Positions 1 through 11,192 of a DNA stretch of 64,000 bases are shown one piece after another. Position 1 is the stretch's first letter. Each line of letters begins with the position of its first letter. Where the stretch lies: positions 71,966,926 to 72,030,925 of the forward strand of contig CM049309.1 of the NCBI GenBank assembly GCA_026874595.1, in the 5' to 3' direction. Below the pieces are notes generated by a model, which worked only from the letters and a program-made list of their open reading frames with translations, was not told where the DNA came from and made no database searches. The stretch is from Sipunculus nudus (taxonomy: Eukaryota; Annelida; Sipuncula; Golfingiida; Sipunculidae). Position numbers and translations under genes: made by a program.

Positions 1-1570
1 TCATTGTTCTCTTCCATGTCTATTTCATACAACTGGTGATACGGTTCCCTGCCATGTACGTTTCATTCCACGCAAAGGGTGGTGCAACGGACTAGTTTCC
101 CATAAAACGTGTTTATATTGTTTACGGGAAAATAGAATGACTTCTCAAATCATTAATTATGAATTTATCTCTTTCTGCCTTTGGGACAAAACAGTTCGGC
201 ACTCTTGCTCCTGACAGAGACTAATGGCGAAAAAAACAGGAGGACAGCGGTGGTGGAACTAACTATAGGTTGCGGCATATGGATATTTCCTAATCCCTTA
301 GATATATTATTAACTAAAACACAATGTTTAATTGCAACATATTCTTATCATATTGTAAAGACCATTCTATTTTCTATTTCCCAAAACCGTGTACAAAGAT
401 TTTTGTTGTGCGAATTTTCGCGATACAACCGATGCTATCTTGTCAGTTCTCAGACTGTTTATTAAATATGTTTCCTTCCTGTCGTTCACCCAAGACACGT
501 GAGACAGCCCGACTCAGCAGACGATCAATGATTTTGGCTGCACAACTGAGTCACCTAGGCTGAAAGCAATACAGTTCATATTGTCAGCCGCGGTTCATGA
601 TGAATGTAGTTGTTTTTTGTACTGACGTATTTACATTATATATATAAATATATATATAGACAATACTATGCCATTTGAACAGAGTGGATAAATCAGTCCG
701 GAGAGTATGCTCACCAGAAGTAGCATTAGTAGAAATGCATGTACCATTGCTATACGTAAGTTGTTTTTTACCAAACAAAAGTACACAAAACAGTGTAATA
801 ATTCCAGACGCCGGTTGCAGGATTTGATTTAATCGCTTATTGTTCATTTTACAGCTGGGAACAGTCCTGCAATTGCAGGGAAGCTGACCCCCCCGAAGGT
901 CGAGACAGAACGGACCACAAACAACTGAATAAATAGTCGGGCGAAATCGACCGGAAAATTACCAATGCCTTTATATTTGAGCAGTTTATAAGTTTAGGTC
1001 CCAGCGGCCACCATGCACTAATATCTACGTAAGTGACACATGGTACACTAGCTCTTGCATGATAAATGACCATAAAGACCAGCACATTTTACGTTGATGG
1101 TCGTTGCCGGGGCAAACGTGACCAGTATTGCAGCGATGAATAACCATTCCAACCAACATCCTGATAGAGCTGCTGTGGTGTTCCGACAAAACATGGTTGT
1201 CATACTAGTATTGAGATGAAATGAACACAGGATATCAACAAAGGAAACATAGTCACATATTGTGTGAAAAAAACACAGAAGGAGAATGGAACGGTCGTCA
1301 GGCATGTAAAATACCTTGGCAAAAAGCAGCATGTATACATTGCGTGCAAAGGAATATTGCACGACAAAAAATCGAAGTGAACCATATTCACATTATTCAC
1401 AGTGTTGTACGAACAGAAAAGGAAAAGTCGGTGATCGAATTGATCGTGAAATATGTAAGAACTCATGAAAATGTAAATTCCTTCATATCTGCAGATATAA
1501 AAATCAGAAAAGGAAACAAAAGGAACACACGTTTTTCACTTGTACATTACATAGTAGAGTACGAAATAAA
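1..1570. other. Non-coding flank upstream of DEG/ENaC gene A
   Basis: AT-rich sequence with no recognisable gene; the short open frames look like chance. The frame of the downstream channel gene stays open back to a TGA at 1466-1468. A pyrimidine-rich stretch ending in CTGCAG lies at about 1478-1494. It could be a 3' splice site joining a distant 5' UTR exon to the coding exon. The minus-strand paralogue has a similar TGCAGATA upstream of its start but an in-frame TGA between it and the ATG, so this part is more likely UTR than coding. Confidence 0.4.
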
Positions 1571-3148
1571 ATGCCGTTCCGAGAGTTATTTCGTGATTTT
1601 TGTGATAAGACTTCTATGAAGGGAGTTCCGAGAATTGTACGGACGGAAAATGGAGTCCTTCGGGGTATGTGGTTCCTCTGCGTGATCCTTTTCCTGACGT
1701 TAACTGGATACAGTGTCACCCGGATGGTACAGGAGTACTACAAGAGGGATGTCAACATTAACATCATGGAACAACGGATCGTGTTCCCCCAAATGGCGGA
1801 TGGCATTCCTGCCGTCACATTTTGTAATCTTAACCGTTTTAACAGTAACAGTTCACAGGTCTTACAACAGGAGGAGAAAGATACCATTATTCAGCTGCAT
1901 GACAGGATTAACGAGCTGATGAAGAAACATAATTTAGACCAGTATACTACGCAAGAGTTAAGAAGTCACATGCTCTCCTATCGAACCTATTTTGAACACC
2001 TCGGTGATGACGTAGCGGAAAAGGTGGGACACTCCATGGACGTTATGTTCCAGGAATGTCATGTTGTCTGTACAGATGGATTACACACGCATAATATACC
2101 GTGTAAGGACGTCTGCGAGTTCAACAAAACCGAATCCCCTGACTTTTTCAACTGTTACACACTTTACCCAAATGCAAAGGCACTTGATATCTTCAGTAAC
2201 TGGTCTTGGAAAGGTTTATCGGTTGTTCTTTTCTTGGATGATCTGACGGAGGACCAGCATGAACATGAGTCTCTAATAAACGGATATGACGTCATAGGGG
2301 GAGGATGTGAGGTCACGCTACATCCGCCTAAAGCTCACCCATCGTCAGTGCACCGTACGTACAAAGCATCTGCGGGCACTTTTACATCAATACAGGTAAT
2401 GCCTTGGGTAAAATCGTCTCTCCCTTCTCCTTACGGCAAATGTTACAAGAAAGAAAGTACTCCCGCTATGCTAGGACCTGATGGTCAACCGCTCAAGTAC
2501 ATGTACACCCGTAAATTATGTGTACAAGCGTGTATGCAGCTAAAAGTCAAAGACTCGTGTGGATGTACGGATTCTGCAATACCCCGATGTAGGGAATCGT
2601 TCCCGTTTTGCGGGGACCTTAATTCTAATGCTAATGCGAACTTTTCTGAAAACAGTACCCTGCGTTGTATGGTCCATGTTCTAGGTGAACCAGGCATCGT
2701 GAATGAGTGCTATGATTCGTGTTTAGATCCTTGCGAGAAGTATGGCGAGGATGTCACCCTTACCAGTGTCCCGTGGCCAGCGATGAGACAAAGGAATTAT
2801 TTCGCCAAGAAAATTTGTTCAGATATGGGAGGCCAGATTAATATAAAAAATGTTAATTGTAGCAGCAAGGCAGAGATGGATAGTACTATTAAAGAAAACT
2901 TTGTTAAAATTGCTGTGGAAATTCCAGAACTTGTGGTGAAGATGCAAAAGGAGGTACCACGGTTAACGCGAGCATCTCTGTGGTCTCAGCTAGGGGGCGC
3001 TATGAATCTTTACGCCGGAATAACGTTGGTTGTGGTGGTAGAATTGCTCGACTTGGTATACCGGTGGGTTATATCTCGTACATGTCTCTCTGTGTCCAGT
3101 AAGACACATGACGAAAAGGAAAAAGAAACATCAACTACGGCAGTTTAA
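1571..3148 (+). CDS. DEG/ENaC-family sodium channel subunit (gene A), single exon
   Basis: This encodes a 525-residue subunit of the degenerin/epithelial sodium channel superfamily. These are plasma-membrane cation channels that work as trimers and can be gated by acid, peptides or force. Seen: a short cytoplasmic N-terminus with SMKGVPRIV (residues 15-23), TM1 at about 33-53, a large ectodomain rich in cysteines (85, 163, 167, 178, 182, 195, 246, 291, 317, 321, 330, 332, 340, 347) with NCYTLYP and KDSCGC motifs, and a pre-TM2/TM2 block at about 466-499 with LGGAMNLYAGIT. The length matches ASIC/FaNaC-type subunits, and one exon carries the whole fold. The start is conserved in the paralogue at 27451-29010 (both begin MPxxEL.RDFC). 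Odd points: KG replaces the usual HG motif before TM1, and GIT occupies the GxS selectivity-filter position. Family membership is near certain. The gating stimulus cannot be told. A FaNaC- or ASIC-like degenerin of the expanded molluscan set is the best guess. Confidence 0.93.
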   Translation: MPFRELFRDFCDKTSMKGVPRIVRTENGVLRGMWFLCVILFLTLTGYSVTRMVQEYYKRDVNINIMEQRIVFPQMADGIPAVTFCNLNRFNSNSSQVLQQEEKDTIIQLHDRINELMKKHNLDQYTTQELRSHMLSYRTYFEHLGDDVAEKVGHSMDVMFQECHVVCTDGLHTHNIPCKDVCEFNKTESPDFFNCYTLYPNAKALDIFSNWSWKGLSVVLFLDDLTEDQHEHESLINGYDVIGGGCEVTLHPPKAHPSSVHRTYKASAGTFTSIQVMPWVKSSLPSPYGKCYKKESTPAMLGPDGQPLKYMYTRKLCVQACMQLKVKDSCGCTDSAIPRCRESFPFCGDLNSNANANFSENSTLRCMVHVLGEPGIVNECYDSCLDPCEKYGEDVTLTSVPWPAMRQRNYFAKKICSDMGGQINIKNVNCSSKAEMDSTIKENFVKIAVEIPELVVKMQKEVPRLTRASLWSQLGGAMNLYAGITLVVVVELLDLVYRWVISRTCLSVSSKTHDEKEKETSTTAV

Positions 3149-6100
3149 CACATGCAATTCTGTATTCTCTGACATAGCTGTTTTGAACTCTACACCTGAC
3201 ACACCTGGAGTTGTCGAAATCAATCCATGGTGTTTGCAATGACCTTTAAAATCCCACTGGTGACTCCTGTCGATGAGTTTTTGGGTCTGTGATATCGAAA
3301 AATTAGGATGATTTTAAGTTTTATCAATTACATGCTAAAGGAGATCTGCCTGATCTTACAACGAATAGATTTGTATCGAAAACTTCAACATGTATACGAT
3401 TTATTTTCACAAAATACACATTGTTAAATTCAGTTAAATTATTGGAAACGAGCCCAGCAGACGACCATTACGCGCAGGGATCATGATTGCCACTTAGATC
3501 TATTCATGACGCTTACTGACTTTGAGGAATTCTATGAATTGGTAGAGGAACCATGGAACCGCGGTGGTATGTATATAATCATGATCAGGATAAATTGTTA
3601 TTGGAAACATAAAGCTCTGATGCAACCTAAAAATTATGGATATGATTTTCAAAAAAAGTAGGATTTCCTTGCTTAATAATGACTTAACATTCCAAAGGAA
3701 AATATTCTTGTTTTTGGTGACTTGATATTTCGAAAGGGAATATTCTGTTTACTTATAAATGACTTGATATTTCGGGGAATATTCTTATTAATCGCTGACA
3801 TTATACTATAAAGGGAAATAATTAGTCATAAAGCAGCTTGGAACAGCTTATCGATGATATGATATTCCAAAGGCAAAATACTGTTATTTATTATTTGCAA
3901 AAGGAGAGTATGCCCCTCAGTGTTATCGCAACTATGCTTTTGTTTGTGTTAGACTGTTCTGAATCGCCGACATGACATTTCGGAAGAATCCTTGGATCAT
4001 TTATAATACCATATTTATAAATATGACGTCATAATGCTGTTACCCTGCTAACATATATACCTCCGGACCTAAGGTACATCAATATTTGCAATTACATTTG
4101 TATTATCAGACACTGTTAATTCATTTTGACTGAACACAAAATTTTTCCATCCAAACCGTCTCGGCACACAGACTTACTATCTCCAACTCACGTGTTTTAT
4201 CCGTTGTTGTGATACTGTTTGTAATCAAAGACTGTCCGAGTGTGTCTGTTTACCATGAAACGACTGCCTGACCGATCATGTGCATAGGCGACACTTCACA
4301 ATATATTTAAAGAATCGTGAAAGAAGAAACACAGAATAAACACCGGTTTGGCAGCTTGAAATACCTTGTGAAAATAAGCGTCACGACCATCAGGTTAAGC
4401 GGGCGCTGCATATGTTTTAGAACGAAATATTGACAGACACCAAAATGTCTGACGGACAGAAAAAAGATTTCATGTATATTTAAAATACCTGCGAGATGAA
4501 TAGGTCCCTTAAGTCCTACGTCTAAAGATACTTGATTGTTATAGACATCATCATCTCTATAACAATATATAGGCGAAAATATTTAATAGGAAATTCACTT
4601 ATTATTTATATAATTGTATAGTATTTTTATCATAAGGAAACGCTCATCTTCCTTCATTGGACAGTGCCCCCACAAGGCCATGGACCTTTCATAAAAAAAG
4701 ATATTTATTAGCTTGCTTAACAAGGATTACTCATCCTTCATGATGAATATATTCTTTTATTCCCACGGGTGCCTACGCTAATTTGATATCTCAGTATAAA
4801 ATAACATGCATTAATCCACTCATTGCTCATATGCATTAATAATGCAATAATCCACTCATTGCTGTGTTTGTAGGCCTACATGGTTATTATCATTATGATA
4901 TACCTCTTGTAAAATGTTATATTTATATGAATTATATATATATGCATTTTTTATGTCTATTTATGTGTAGTTTATGTTTTTTATATTCACATGTTTATAC
5001 ATATAGGCATATGTATACGAATGATCCCGGCTATACATTTTACTGTTATGCATGTTTTTTCATACATTTTAATATTGAACATAAAAATATAATTCAATAA
5101 TTAATAATTTAATTATTTAATAATAATATTGAATAGTAATGATGGCGCATAACGGAGACCTTAATGTCCTTTATGGCAATGGTTGTATGCATCTACAAAG
5201 TAGAAAAGCCATGCTTTGCATATCTGTTAATTTTATCCATTTTACTTTTTTTGCTGATTATTAAACTGTGTCATAACATTTGTATTATTATTTACATTCA
5301 ACTATCTGTGATATGTGAGAGAAAACAAACAGGATGACGAGTTCTTTTTCAGGGGAAGTCCAGGGCAGTGTTCATTTAAAGTTAATATATGCAAATTTTT
5401 TATTCTGCACACTTAAGCAGAATGTTTTCGGACACAAGACCCATGCATTGTGTAAGTGAAGTAAAAGAAGGCTATGTTTGATGAAGGTCAAAGAAATTTT
5501 AAGTTTATTTGTTCAGTAGGAAGGACTGGGGAATAGAATGATCTCTAATACACCTTCGCCAGGTATATCTAATATTTTACTTTTGGTTTGTTTGTTGACA
5601 GGTTGGTTTATCGGTCAGCAACTTTACGCATATGGTTATGAACGTTTTCATGACATTTTTTGAGAGTCAGGGAACAATCCATTACATTTTGTAGATTATC
5701 TGGATCATATGTTTTTATTCAAATGATTATATACCATTATGACAAGGGGTGATTTCTTCGTCCTCGGTTAGATGCCGCCTTTCATATGTATTAGGGCAGC
5801 ATTTTTCAGCAACTGACCAGATAAACCCATGTTACTAAAGCGTGGCACTGTTTTACAACACATGGAAGTTTTTAGTTCATAGAGATAAGAATAAATGTTA
5901 TTAATACGGTAGTTTATTATTGCTGGTCAGGTGAAATATTTCCCTTTGAAACCAGCCAGTTCATTTCAAATCGCCTGATTGTCCAATGACTGACTGATCG
6001 TGTACAGAGAAAGAAAGGTTCAAGTTAACAGGGCACACACCAGTACCCGCCAATATATACATTCATTTATCTATCATGACATCATGCTAAATTGCTAATA

Positions 6101-7309
6101 CAGTAGTTCTGTCGATCGAAACCTTTTTCATAAGGATTAAAAGACGTTGCTTTTAAAATAAAAATATGTTCATTTGACATCAACCCCGGATATTTGACAG
6201 TATCTACCTGAAAATCTATATTATTATATATCAGATGTGATTTGTTAAAAGAGCACCGGGATCCTGGTATTAATGAATGGCTGCTGCTCTCGCTTCAATT
6301 CTTTCCAAATATCCATAAAATTATAACACACAAATCTGTGTTTTAATGAAACAAAGGTGTCATTTAATTAAATTTTATATGAAAAACACTTTGCCATCTG
6401 TGTTTTTTTTTTCATTTCAACAACTGTATCACGTATGCATCCTTCCGTTCAGCTGGGGTAAATTATCACGTATTATATTTCGCCAAGTAAATTAAAAAAA
6501 AAAGAAAAAGAAAAAATCCCCCGCCATGTGCCTTCTCTTTCTCTCTTTCTCTCTCTCTCTATCCACGCACACACAAACACACTTGTGCGTGTATTCTATC
6601 ACATTGAAAAGCTTTACCCATTTGTTTAGGCCCTATGGGTGCATAAAACACTTTGTGTAGCCTGTGTGTAAACAAGTGTGTGTGTTTATTTTCCATCCCG
6701 CCGGTGTGCTGCCTTTCCACCAACAGACCCGCTTTGTGGCCAGCCAAACTCTGAAAGTCCTCTATGATTATTTTTTACGGCATCGTATGTTATTAGCAGG
6801 CATCCATATGGGATCTGTCCAGTGTTAAGAGGTGAAAAAAAAATGTGGAGATGCCATGGCAAAATTTGAATGTAAAGGTCATATATAAGGTCATTAAGGT
6901 CACAAGGTATAACATTTCGGGATTTTACTTGTTTGGTGTAATGTAGGCCTTATTTCTGAGTGCTAACATGTATTGACAATTTGATAGCAGCTTCATTGAG
7001 AGTTTTAAACTTTTTTTAATTCCCTTAAGTAGAGCATGAACTGGTCCATGGATCATATTAATGTTGTGAAATAAATCACACAACGATCAAATAAAGGATA
7101 TATATTTGATGACTAATATATAATGACAGAAATCGTCTTTTTCGTTGTACAGCCATTTTGAATGTTGCAGTACCCCCTTTAAATCAAAAGTTAAAACGTC
7201 CATCCAGGGTCTCCTGATACAGACAACTCGCTAAAAAAACAATATCATAAACAAATATCCGTTATTCATTGAGCTTTTATCGTGCATTTTACTAGATTTG
7301 ACCATACCG
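3149..7309. other. Intergenic, AT-rich; small degenerate tandem repeat
   Basis: No gene is recognisable. Between about 3676 and 3870 a unit of roughly 36-42 bp (TGACTTGATATTTC then GGGAATATTC) recurs at 3680, 3718, 3760 and 3796, with a looser copy near 3855. The first canonical AATAAA downstream of channel gene A is at 4335-4340, over 1 kb beyond the stop, so its true poly(A) site is unclear. CT- and CA-rich simple sequence occurs near 6535-6580. Otherwise nothing stands out. Confidence 0.4.
3676..3870. repeat. Degenerate ~40-bp tandem repeat
   Basis: Successive units begin TGACTTAAC (3680), TGACTTGAT (3718), TGACTTGAT (3760) and TGACATTA (3796), each followed by a purine run and AATATTCT. 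A diverged unit with GATATTCCAAAGG lies near 3855. It sits in the likely 3' flank of the channel gene. Confidence 0.5.
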
Positions 7310-7535
7310 GCCTCTGTGGCTCAGGAGTAGAGCGCAGGACTCAAAGCCGGGCGATCGTGGGTTCGAATCTCAGCCGAGGCGGTGAGGTTTTTCACGGTCG
7401 GCCCCCATCATGGGGTGAGCGCTCTGCAGGCTTAATGAGAAGGCTGTGGCCCACAGCCGTGTATCACTCACATACGAGTGCGTCTTTGGGGGGTTCTTCG
7501 GTGTTATGACCCAGCAATTTGACCATTTTTTATTG
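7310..7535 (+). mobile_element. tRNA-derived SINE, copy 1
   Basis: The first 71 bases (7310-7380) fold like a tRNA. The acceptor arms GCCTCTG and CCGAGGC pair at 6 of 7 positions, the D stem is GCTC/GAGC, and the T arm is intact. The pol III box A (TGGCTCAGGAG, 7317-7327) and box B (GGTTCGAATCT, 7360-7370) match consensus. The anticodon stem is badly mispaired, so this is a tRNA relic (CAA in the loop) and not a working tRNA. A non-tRNA body of about 150 bases follows and is shared with the copy at 24428, which shows it is a dispersed SINE. The 3' end is approximate. Confidence 0.75.
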
Positions 7536-7789
7536 TTATCATGTGTTAAAGACACTTTGTCGAACACACAGAACAATACACCTCAACTTTAACCCCTTAA
7601 ATGTCTTCATTCAAAGTAGTAAATACAATTCTGTGTTAACAAAAACACACTTTTCAGTTGGACATTCATACATTAAAGTTTAAGAAATTGTGAGCATAAT
7701 TATTACATGGCTTGTGTACGTTGCACTTGACATAAAAAATATCTCCAAAGCCTTAGGTTACTGAATGTTCCTTTGTTTATTGAAGGAGG

Positions 7790-8135
7790 AACATCATACC
7801 CGTTCAGATTCAACTTTGTTCGGTTTGACCTTGAAAATGGCCTTGGAAGTTAAAATGTAGGATGGCATCCGCCTACATTTATTCCATCGCTGTTTGATTG
7901 ATTCAGCATAAAAGTCTGATATTAACAAGCAGTATCAGTAAAGGTGAAAAATCGACCTTCGCATGCCCATATTTCAGTTTGTTCTTGAAAATGACCTTGA
8001 AATTCCAAATTTAAGGTGGCATCAACCCACATCTTTTTCTTCACTCTATGGCTGATTGGTCTAACATGGATGCCTGCTATTAACAAGACATGCCCTTAAA
8101 GTGAAAAAATCAACTTTGGCTCGCCCACTGCAAGT
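7790..8135. repeat. Tandem pair of ~154-bp units
   Basis: Two diverged direct copies, anchored at about 7819 and 7973, share in order: TTC(G/A)GTTTG, CTTGAAAATG, GGTGGCATC or GATGGCATC, a CCACATC or CTACATT block, GATTG, GCTATTAACAAG or GATATTAACAAG, GTGAAAAAATC-like, and a final GC(A/T)(C/T)GCCCA block. The function is unknown. Confidence 0.6.
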
Positions 8136-8543
8136 CATTCGCATATCATTGGGAAATTCTTGGATCAGTTCTACTGACTGATGGAAGGCCGGTTGTGGAG
8201 AGTGGTTGTTCGGCTGATCACCAAAACATAATTCGTCATCACACACGCTATAGTAATGTCAAATCGGTCTCCTGTCACATCACATCGACCGGGGGGTTTC
8301 TGTAGGACAAATTGCACTGTTAGTGCACAAGGGGCCTCTTTTTGTTATCGTAAAACGATGTTTCATCGTACGCCATGAATACTTAACGGGAATCATGCAG
8401 ACAATGAGTCATTTCTGTCAATTATCATTTTACATCATTGATACGATTTCGAGCATCAACCTGGTTAGTAGTGAAAACAAGCTTGCGGCAGTTGTTCTTC
8501 ATAAAAGACTTCGCCAGAATCCGATAATAAATTGACCTACTAG

Positions 8544-8548
<5 letters not shown>

Positions 8549-8596
<48 letters not shown>
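8549..8596. repeat. (CT)n/(CA)n microsatellite
   Basis: About 19 CT dinucleotides run straight into a short CA tract. Confidence 0.95.
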
Positions 8597-9599
8597 AACG
8601 TTTGTATATTCTATCACACGGAAAAGTCCCCCCTACTTTTAACAGTCTTACAAGGCCTTTTTCAGGGAACCAGACCAAGCAAACATCATTTCTCTTTATC
8701 TGTAGGTTTTGCACATTACCAAGGAAAGTTTCGTTTTTCTGATATTGTAAATCAAGTCAAAAACAAAGAAATTCAGGACCGGTCCCTAAGACTTAAAGTT
8801 TCCGTTGGTTATGGTATTGCAGAGGCACAGAAGTCAATCATATTATAATAGTATGGGGCTGGGCAGCAACTTCGGTTTCTAGCAAAACCATCGTAGACTA
8901 TGGCGTTGCGTGTCCTTCAGGAAGGGTACACGGGTTTTGTATATTTTAGGTCACCCCAGTTACCATGTTTTTAGCTAGGACTAGTGATATTTCCTAAACC
9001 TTCGGGAGAGGAGCAGGTGATTTGGTAATTGAGATGCAGGGAAATTTCCCTGTGGGCCCGCAGTGAAAACGAAGATCAAGCTGGGCCTCTGTGCTTTACA
9101 TACTTGATGAGAACACAAGTTACCCGGGCTCCATTAATACAAGCCATCTTAACATGGATTTATCATAGGTAAAATTCAAAGAAAAATGCAGTAGTGTGGT
9201 ATGTATTTAAATCCTTAAATATGAGAATTTAAATACTTTGTTTAGCTTCAGTCCTGAAAGTACGTGCCTTGGGCCAGCCGCCGCTTTCCCTCAAATTTCT
9301 AGAGTCCGTTTTTCATCCTTTTACCACTGTGGTATGTTTAAACAAGTGGCCCAATGGCCATGAGGCTCAGCTGAATTCAAGGAGCCTTGAACAATGGGCA
9401 AAAAGACTCTCACAGTTAAAATCATGAATTTTGCCAATAGGCCTTAGATATAGGTTACAGTGACCTTAACCTAAAGGCAGCTGCTTCCATTTATGCCCTC
9501 CTAACTAATTTATTGTTAAAATCAAGTTCTTTCACACAGCTTGTAGAAAATGGGTCAGAGTGACATTTCTGGTTTCCAAGGAGATTTTTAGGGACCTCC

Positions 9600-10400
9600 C
9601 TGAAAGTCATGTATGATGACATTTTGGCAGAGAGATCAAATTTGAAGAAAAATCTTCACTACCTACAAAGTTATTGGGGTCACCATTAGCCTTGAATTGC
9701 ATAAATTTAAAGATCAAGGTCAAGGTCACAGGATTTCTATCACGTCCAAAATTTTAGTAGGAACAATGAGTGTTGCAAATTTTGGAGGAAAATATGTAGC
9801 CCTTCAAAAGTTATCTCGTCCACAAAACAATAACTATAATTCCACTGATTTGACCTTGAAGATCCTTGTCAAGAACACCAGGTTTCAAACTCGTCCGTTA
9901 GCTTGGTAGTAACAATTGGTGTACCAAATTTGAGGACAAAATTGGAAATACTACATAAGTTATGAGATTAATAAAATGTTACATTTCGGCAATTTTACCT
10001 TGAAGAGAAAGGTCAAGGCCACCAGGTTTTGAACTTATCCAAAAAAACGTTGGGAACAATTGGTGTACCAAACTTGAGGACAAAATGTGGAATACTTCAA
10101 CAATTATGGGGTTCACAAAAATCTCATATTTCAGCAGATTTGACCTTGAAGATGAAGGTCAAGGTCAATTTTTTTAAACTTTTCCTTGATTTTATTTGGA
10201 ACAATTGATGTACCACATTTGGAGACAATATGTTTTATACTTCAAAAATTATGGGGTTAAAAATTTTTTACATTTTGGCAGATTTGACCTTGAAGATGAA
10301 GACCAAGGTCACTGGTTTTCAAACTACTCCGAGATTTGGTATGAACAATTAAGTGTTTCAAATTTTTGCAGAAAATATGCAGCTCCTTCACAAGATATCC
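9600..10400. repeat. Five 145-bp core repeats with paired nuclear-receptor-like half sites
   Basis: Spacings between anchors are 144, 144, 146 and 144 bp. The copy at 10141 carries TGACCTTGA (10141-10149), a 9-base spacer and TCAAGGTCA (10159-10167), a perfect inverted repeat. The copy at 10285 has the same arms with one mismatch, and the others are more decayed. TCAAGGTCA matches the extended half site bound by ERR and SF-1/FTZ-F1 type nuclear receptors. Binding here is untested. Confidence 0.75.
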
Positions 10401-10474
10401 AACAGATGAGGACGACGATGACAGACGATGGCACTGAAAACAACATGCCTCATGTGGGGGTGGGGGGGGATAGC

Positions 10475-11155
10475 CACCAGTCTACAGGAACTGATGAAGC
10501 ACTCCATGATCAAAAAGCATGCAAAGAATCATAGCAATGAATGCATTAGTTATTCAAATGCAGAAGCTTTTGTATCACATTTTTTATTATTCTGAGGATG
10601 TGGGTAACAGCGACCTAATTCGAGGTTTCCATGAAGACTTTTCATGGACCTTCCTGGTTGTGAAGATTCAGTATGAAGATGCTAGGTCCAGCGGTTACGA
10701 TTTGTGCCTTGTTAACAGATGAGGCTTATTTGAAGGTCTCAAAAATAGAAAAAATGCGTGAAAATTTGAAAAAATACAGAATGTAAAGTTAGAAGATTCC
10801 AAGTCCAGTGTTCACGATTTGTGCCTTGTTAACAAATGACAACTTCTTTATAGGTCTCAAAAAAAGGAGAAAAAAATCGTAAAAATAAGAAAAAAAATAC
10901 AGGTGGCGCCACCAGTTTGCAGCAACTGATGGAACACTGCATGATCAATATTCATGCAAAGAATCATGGTGATCAATGCAGTAGTTATTCTGATATTTGA
11001 GCTTTTGTATCAATTTTTTTTTTATTTTTCTCGGGGGGTACTTACGAGACCCATAGCTCAGGAAATATGGGTAACAGAGACCTAATTTCAGGTTTCCAAG
11101 GAGATATTTCATGGACCTCCAAGGCTGCCAAGTGAGAAGATTCCAGGTCAAGCGG
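10475..11155. repeat. Two ~440-bp direct repeats inside the pearl-like element
   Basis: Both units contain, in order, GCCACCAGT, AACTGATG, CATGATCA, CAAAGAATCAT, AGTTATTC, GCTTTTGTATCA, GGGTAACAG, CCTAATT, GGTTTCC and TTTCATGGACC. They are offset by about 436-440 bp. The second unit leads directly into the ACGG microsatellite. Confidence 0.65.
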
Positions 11156-11164
11156 TTACGATTA

Positions 11165-11192
11165 ACGGACGGACGGACGGACGGACGACGGA
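11165..11192. repeat. (ACGG)n microsatellite
   Basis: About six GGAC units, the last slightly broken, mark the right side of the pearl-like element. Confidence 0.9.

Larger units (their letters stand above)
7536..9365. other. Intergenic with simple repeats and a 154-bp tandem pair
   Basis: No gene is recognisable. The stretch holds the tandem pair at 7790-8135 and the CT microsatellite at 8549-8596. The part from about 8860 to 9365 may be older repeat flanking the pearl-like element, but its boundary cannot be placed by eye. Confidence 0.4.

Noticed and set aside
1221-1619. 132-codon plus-strand frame overlapping the start of channel gene A
   Set aside because: Different frame from the conserved channel start, no recognisable motif, and overlaps probable 5' UTR.
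7310-7380. Functional tRNA-Leu(CAA) gene
   Set aside because: Acceptor, D and T arms look right but the anticodon stem does not pair, and the sequence continues into a repeated SINE body.
9697-10534. Open frames of 70 and 112 codons in the 9.7-10.5 kb region
   Set aside because: They run across the pearl-like core repeats, and the translated repeats are not in a conserved frame.
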